Positions 5,375 through 7,564 of a stretch of 7,564 bases of DNA are shown in pieces; position 1 is the first letter of the stretch, and the number at the start of each line of letters is the position of its first letter. The position numbers and the translations under genes were made by a program. Location: the NCBI GenBank assembly GCA_016839955.1, contig JAEOTI010000784.1, positions 1 through 7,564 of the forward strand, read 5' to 3'. The DNA comes from Candidatus Hodarchaeota archaeon. Its GTDB lineage: Archaea; Asgardarchaeota; Heimdallarchaeia; Hodarchaeales; YT1-057. The notes beneath the pieces were generated by a model that did no database searches, was not told the origin of the DNA, and saw nothing but the letters and a program-made list of their open reading frames with translations.

Positions 5375-7564
5375 TTATTGGTTCTTAGTTTCCAGTTTTA
5401 CTAAGCGATGCATTGATTTGAGGTCGTTAGAATATTCTAATAAATCATCAGGTATTGATATTCCTTCAAGCGGAGAATTTAATCCCAAACTACGCTCTTG
5501 TTTTGTTTTCCAAATAAATGAATTGAATTCCATTAATCTTTGTGTTTTATTTTGGAAATCTTCCAGAATCTTAGTTTCTCCTTGAGGAAAAGGTAGAGTA
5601 TGAATTTTATCATTATATAAGCGCCTATAGATGATATCTGTAATAAATGGGATAATTGGTGACATGAAGCGAAGAATTGTCTTTAGAACTAAATGTAGAG
5701 TATACCTTGCCGATTGGTCTCCATCATATGCTCTATATTTCACCATCTCGATATAATTACTAGCAAAAATATCACGAATGAAGCTTCGAGCTCTATTAGC
5801 AGGTTTAAAGAAATTATATTTCTCATAGCTTTGATTACAATCAATGATTAAATCGTTCAGTTCTGAAAAGATCCATAAATCGGTGTGGTTAAGCTTTTCA
5901 GGACGACAGGGTTCCTCAAAATTCGAAATAAATCGAGATATATTCCAGAGTTTTGAGAGAAATTTTTTTGTCCCTAGAATTTTGTCCTTTGAGATGCGAA
6001 AATCTTCTCCAACATTTGTTTCTGATGCAGCCCATAACCTAAATGCATCAGCACCAAACTCATCAAGAATCTTACCAGGGTGTAGTACATTGCTTCTAGA
6101 TTTCGACATAGCTTGTCCATGTTCATCTAATCCCATACCGTGAATCCAAACCTTTTGGAATGCTGGTTTTTTTGTATGATAATAACTACGAAGCAAAGTC
6201 AAGAATAACCAAGTTCTTACAATATCTCTTCCTTGGGGACGTAATGTGCAAGGAAAATTTTGCTTGAAAAATTCATTATCTCTTAGATACTGTGTTACAA
6301 AAAGATTTGATATACTTGAATCTACCCAAGTATCAAATACACGAGTTTCTCCTTCAAAATCTGTTGCTCCACAATGGGGACAGTTATTGAAAGGAGGTTC
6401 TTCACACCAAGGTTTGTAATAAGGTCCTGGTTCGGGGGTACAAGGTTTTTTACATGTTTTGCAATACCAAATTGGTATTTCTGTATGGTAATATCGACTA
6501 CGAGAGATCGGCCAATCAATTGTAATAGCTTTTGTCCAGTCAAGGAGAATTTGCTTGTTTTTCTCAGGTAAAAATTCAATATCAGGGAGGAGTGAATAAA
6601 TATCTTTCTGTGCAAAGCCAATTTGATTAATATAATATTCTGGTAGACTAATAAGTTCAATCGGTGAACGTGACCGCTCACAGATTGGTATCTTATGTGT
6701 TCCAGATTCAATTTTTCCGATATACCCCTTTTCCTTAAGAATTGATATTATTTCTTTTCGAGCTTTATTAGGAGTTAGACCCTCCAATTTACCAGCAGCT
6801 TTGGTCATGAGACCTAATTCATTTATTGCTATTATTGGTTCTAACTGTAATTCTCGAAATATTTGTACATCGGTTAAATCTCCATATGAGCACATCATCA
6901 CCGCACCAGTACCAAATTCTGGTTGTACAATTGGATGAGGAAGAATTGGTACTTCTCTATCGTAGTAAGGGATTATTACATTTTTCTGATGTAATTCCTT
7001 GTATTGTAAATCTGTTGGATGTACTAATATTGCTTGACAAGCACAAAGAAGCTCAGGGCGAGTTGTAGCAATGGAAATTTTTTTTTCCGATTGGAATAAG
7101 CAAAAGTCTAGATATATGAAGCTCATTTCTTTTTCTTCATAATATATCTCTGCTTCTGCTATGGTAGTTCGACACGATGGACAAAAAAAATTGGGTCTCT
7201 GATCTTCATATACAAGTCCCTTATTCCATAAATCAAGAAAACAAGCTTGAGAGAATGACCGATATTCGTCAGAGTCAGTTTCATAATATAATTCAGGACT
7301 ATAATCAGCAGAAAGCCCTATCCGATGAGAAAGACTGAGAATTTCGTTTGAAAGGTCATCAATGGTTTTTTTACAAAGCTGGATAAACTCAGTCCTTTCA
7401 AATTCATGTAACCGTTTGTTGAATTTTCGTTCAGTCGTTAGTTCAATATTAATTCCATTACGATCAAGGCAGAATGGAAAGATAACAGCTTTGCCTTGCA
7501 TACGTTCGTACCGGGCAATCATATCGAGTAAAGCATATGCAGCTGTTGCTCCAATATGCCATTC
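5375..7564 (-). CDS. valS: valyl-tRNA synthetase, archaeal type (N-terminus beyond right edge)
   Basis: The visible 729 residues belong to a class I aminoacyl-tRNA synthetase that charges tRNA-Val in the cytoplasm. The frame is open to the edge and begins EWHIGATAAYALLDMIARYERM, the HIGH-motif region, so the true start lies just outside; 7522 is an internal methionine. In visible numbering: HIGA at 3-6, DRNG at 34-37 (as in archaeal ValRS), a zinc-type CPSC at 128-131, the CP1 editing signature TTRPELL at 167-173, FGTGAVMMCSYGD, DWPISRSRYYHTEIPIWYC, a second zinc cluster CKTC (368-371) and CPHC (395-398), DTWVDSS, and the AMSKS loop at 485-489, followed by the helical anticodon-binding domain and a short C-terminus. 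Together these point to ValRS rather than IleRS or LeuRS; the pattern at the DRNG and DWPISRSRYY sites is archaeal. The fourth HIGH residue is Ala. No frameshift or internal stop is seen, so the enzyme should be functional. The acetyltransferase follows after about 100 bases. Confidence 0.95.
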   Translation of the reverse strand, partial: EWHIGATAAYALLDMIARYERMQGKAVIFPFCLDRNGINIELTTERKFNKRLHEFERTEFIQLCKKTIDDLSNEILSLSHRIGLSADYSPELYYETDSDEYRSFSQACFLDLWNKGLVYEDQRPNFFCPSCRTTIAEAEIYYEEKEMSFIYLDFCLFQSEKKISIATTRPELLCACQAILVHPTDLQYKELHQKNVIIPYYDREVPILPHPIVQPEFGTGAVMMCSYGDLTDVQIFRELQLEPIIAINELGLMTKAAGKLEGLTPNKARKEIISILKEKGYIGKIESGTHKIPICERSRSPIELISLPEYYINQIGFAQKDIYSLLPDIEFLPEKNKQILLDWTKAITIDWPISRSRYYHTEIPIWYCKTCKKPCTPEPGPYYKPWCEEPPFNNCPHCGATDFEGETRVFDTWVDSSISNLFVTQYLRDNEFFKQNFPCTLRPQGRDIVRTWLFLTLLRSYYHTKKPAFQKVWIHGMGLDEHGQAMSKSRSNVLHPGKILDEFGADAFRLWAASETNVGEDFRISKDKILGTKKFLSKLWNISRFISNFEEPCRPEKLNHTDLWIFSELNDLIIDCNQSYEKYNFFKPANRARSFIRDIFASNYIEMVKYRAYDGDQSARYTLHLVLKTILRFMSPIIPFITDIIYRRLYNDKIHTLPFPQGETKILEDFQNKTQRLMEFNSFIWKTKQERSLGLNSPLEGISIPDDLLEYSNDLKSMHRLVKLETKNQ

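Noticed and set aside
6322..6711. 129-codon minus-strand open frame inside valS
   Set aside because: It is in another frame of the same strand as the conserved ValRS core (zinc cluster and DWPISRSRYY region), has no family features, and is a shadow of that gene.
5375..7564. Isoleucyl- or leucyl-tRNA synthetase instead of valyl
   Set aside because: The DRNG segment, the zinc-cluster arrangement, the TTRPELL editing signature and the short C-terminus fit archaeal ValRS; the long IleRS/LeuRS C-terminal extensions are absent.
1..7564. CRISPR array, insertion sequence, tRNA or rRNA
   Set aside because: No regularly spaced repeats, transposase motifs, or tRNA/rRNA-like conserved segments were found in the intergenic stretches on either strand.

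Overview
The window is AT-rich DNA, most likely from an archaeon. The clearest evidence is the long minus-strand gene at the right end, a valyl-tRNA synthetase of the archaeal type (DRNG after the first helix of the active site, two zinc-cluster segments, an AMSKS loop). A second clue is the acetyltransferase gene, which has a TATA-like box centred about 26 bases before its ATG and no ribosome binding site, as in a leaderless archaeal transcript. An Asgard-like lineage would fit the composition and the coiled-coil and TPR proteins, but nothing here proves it.

Layout from left to right: (1) the N-terminal part of a TPR-repeat protein on the minus strand, cut by the window edge; (2) a 373-base divergent intergenic region with a long stem-loop repeat and two short perfect palindromes whose arms can also pair with each other; (3) a plus-strand three-gene cluster: a 450-residue proline-free coiled-coil protein with a lysine-rich tail, a 275-residue beta-class DNA amino-methyltransferase, and a 513-residue protein in which an intact beta-class methyltransferase is fused behind a second, catalytically degenerate methyltransferase-like half; (4) a convergent minus-strand GNAT acetyltransferase; (5) the minus-strand valS, cut by the right edge.

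The cluster at 1036-4796 is the interesting part. The spacing (33 and 5 bases) suggests one operon. It encodes three methyltransferase-fold modules, two intact and one apparently dead, together with a long helical protein whose tail looks nucleic-acid binding. No restriction endonuclease, helicase or ATPase lies in the window. My reading (inference) is a DNA-methylation complex or orphan modification system in which the dead module contributes target recognition or dimerisation and the coiled coil is a scaffold or DNA-associated factor. It could also be the modification arm of a defence system. The flanking genes (TPR, GNAT, valS) all lie on the opposite strand, and the last two are ordinary housekeeping or accessory genes with no evident link to the cluster.
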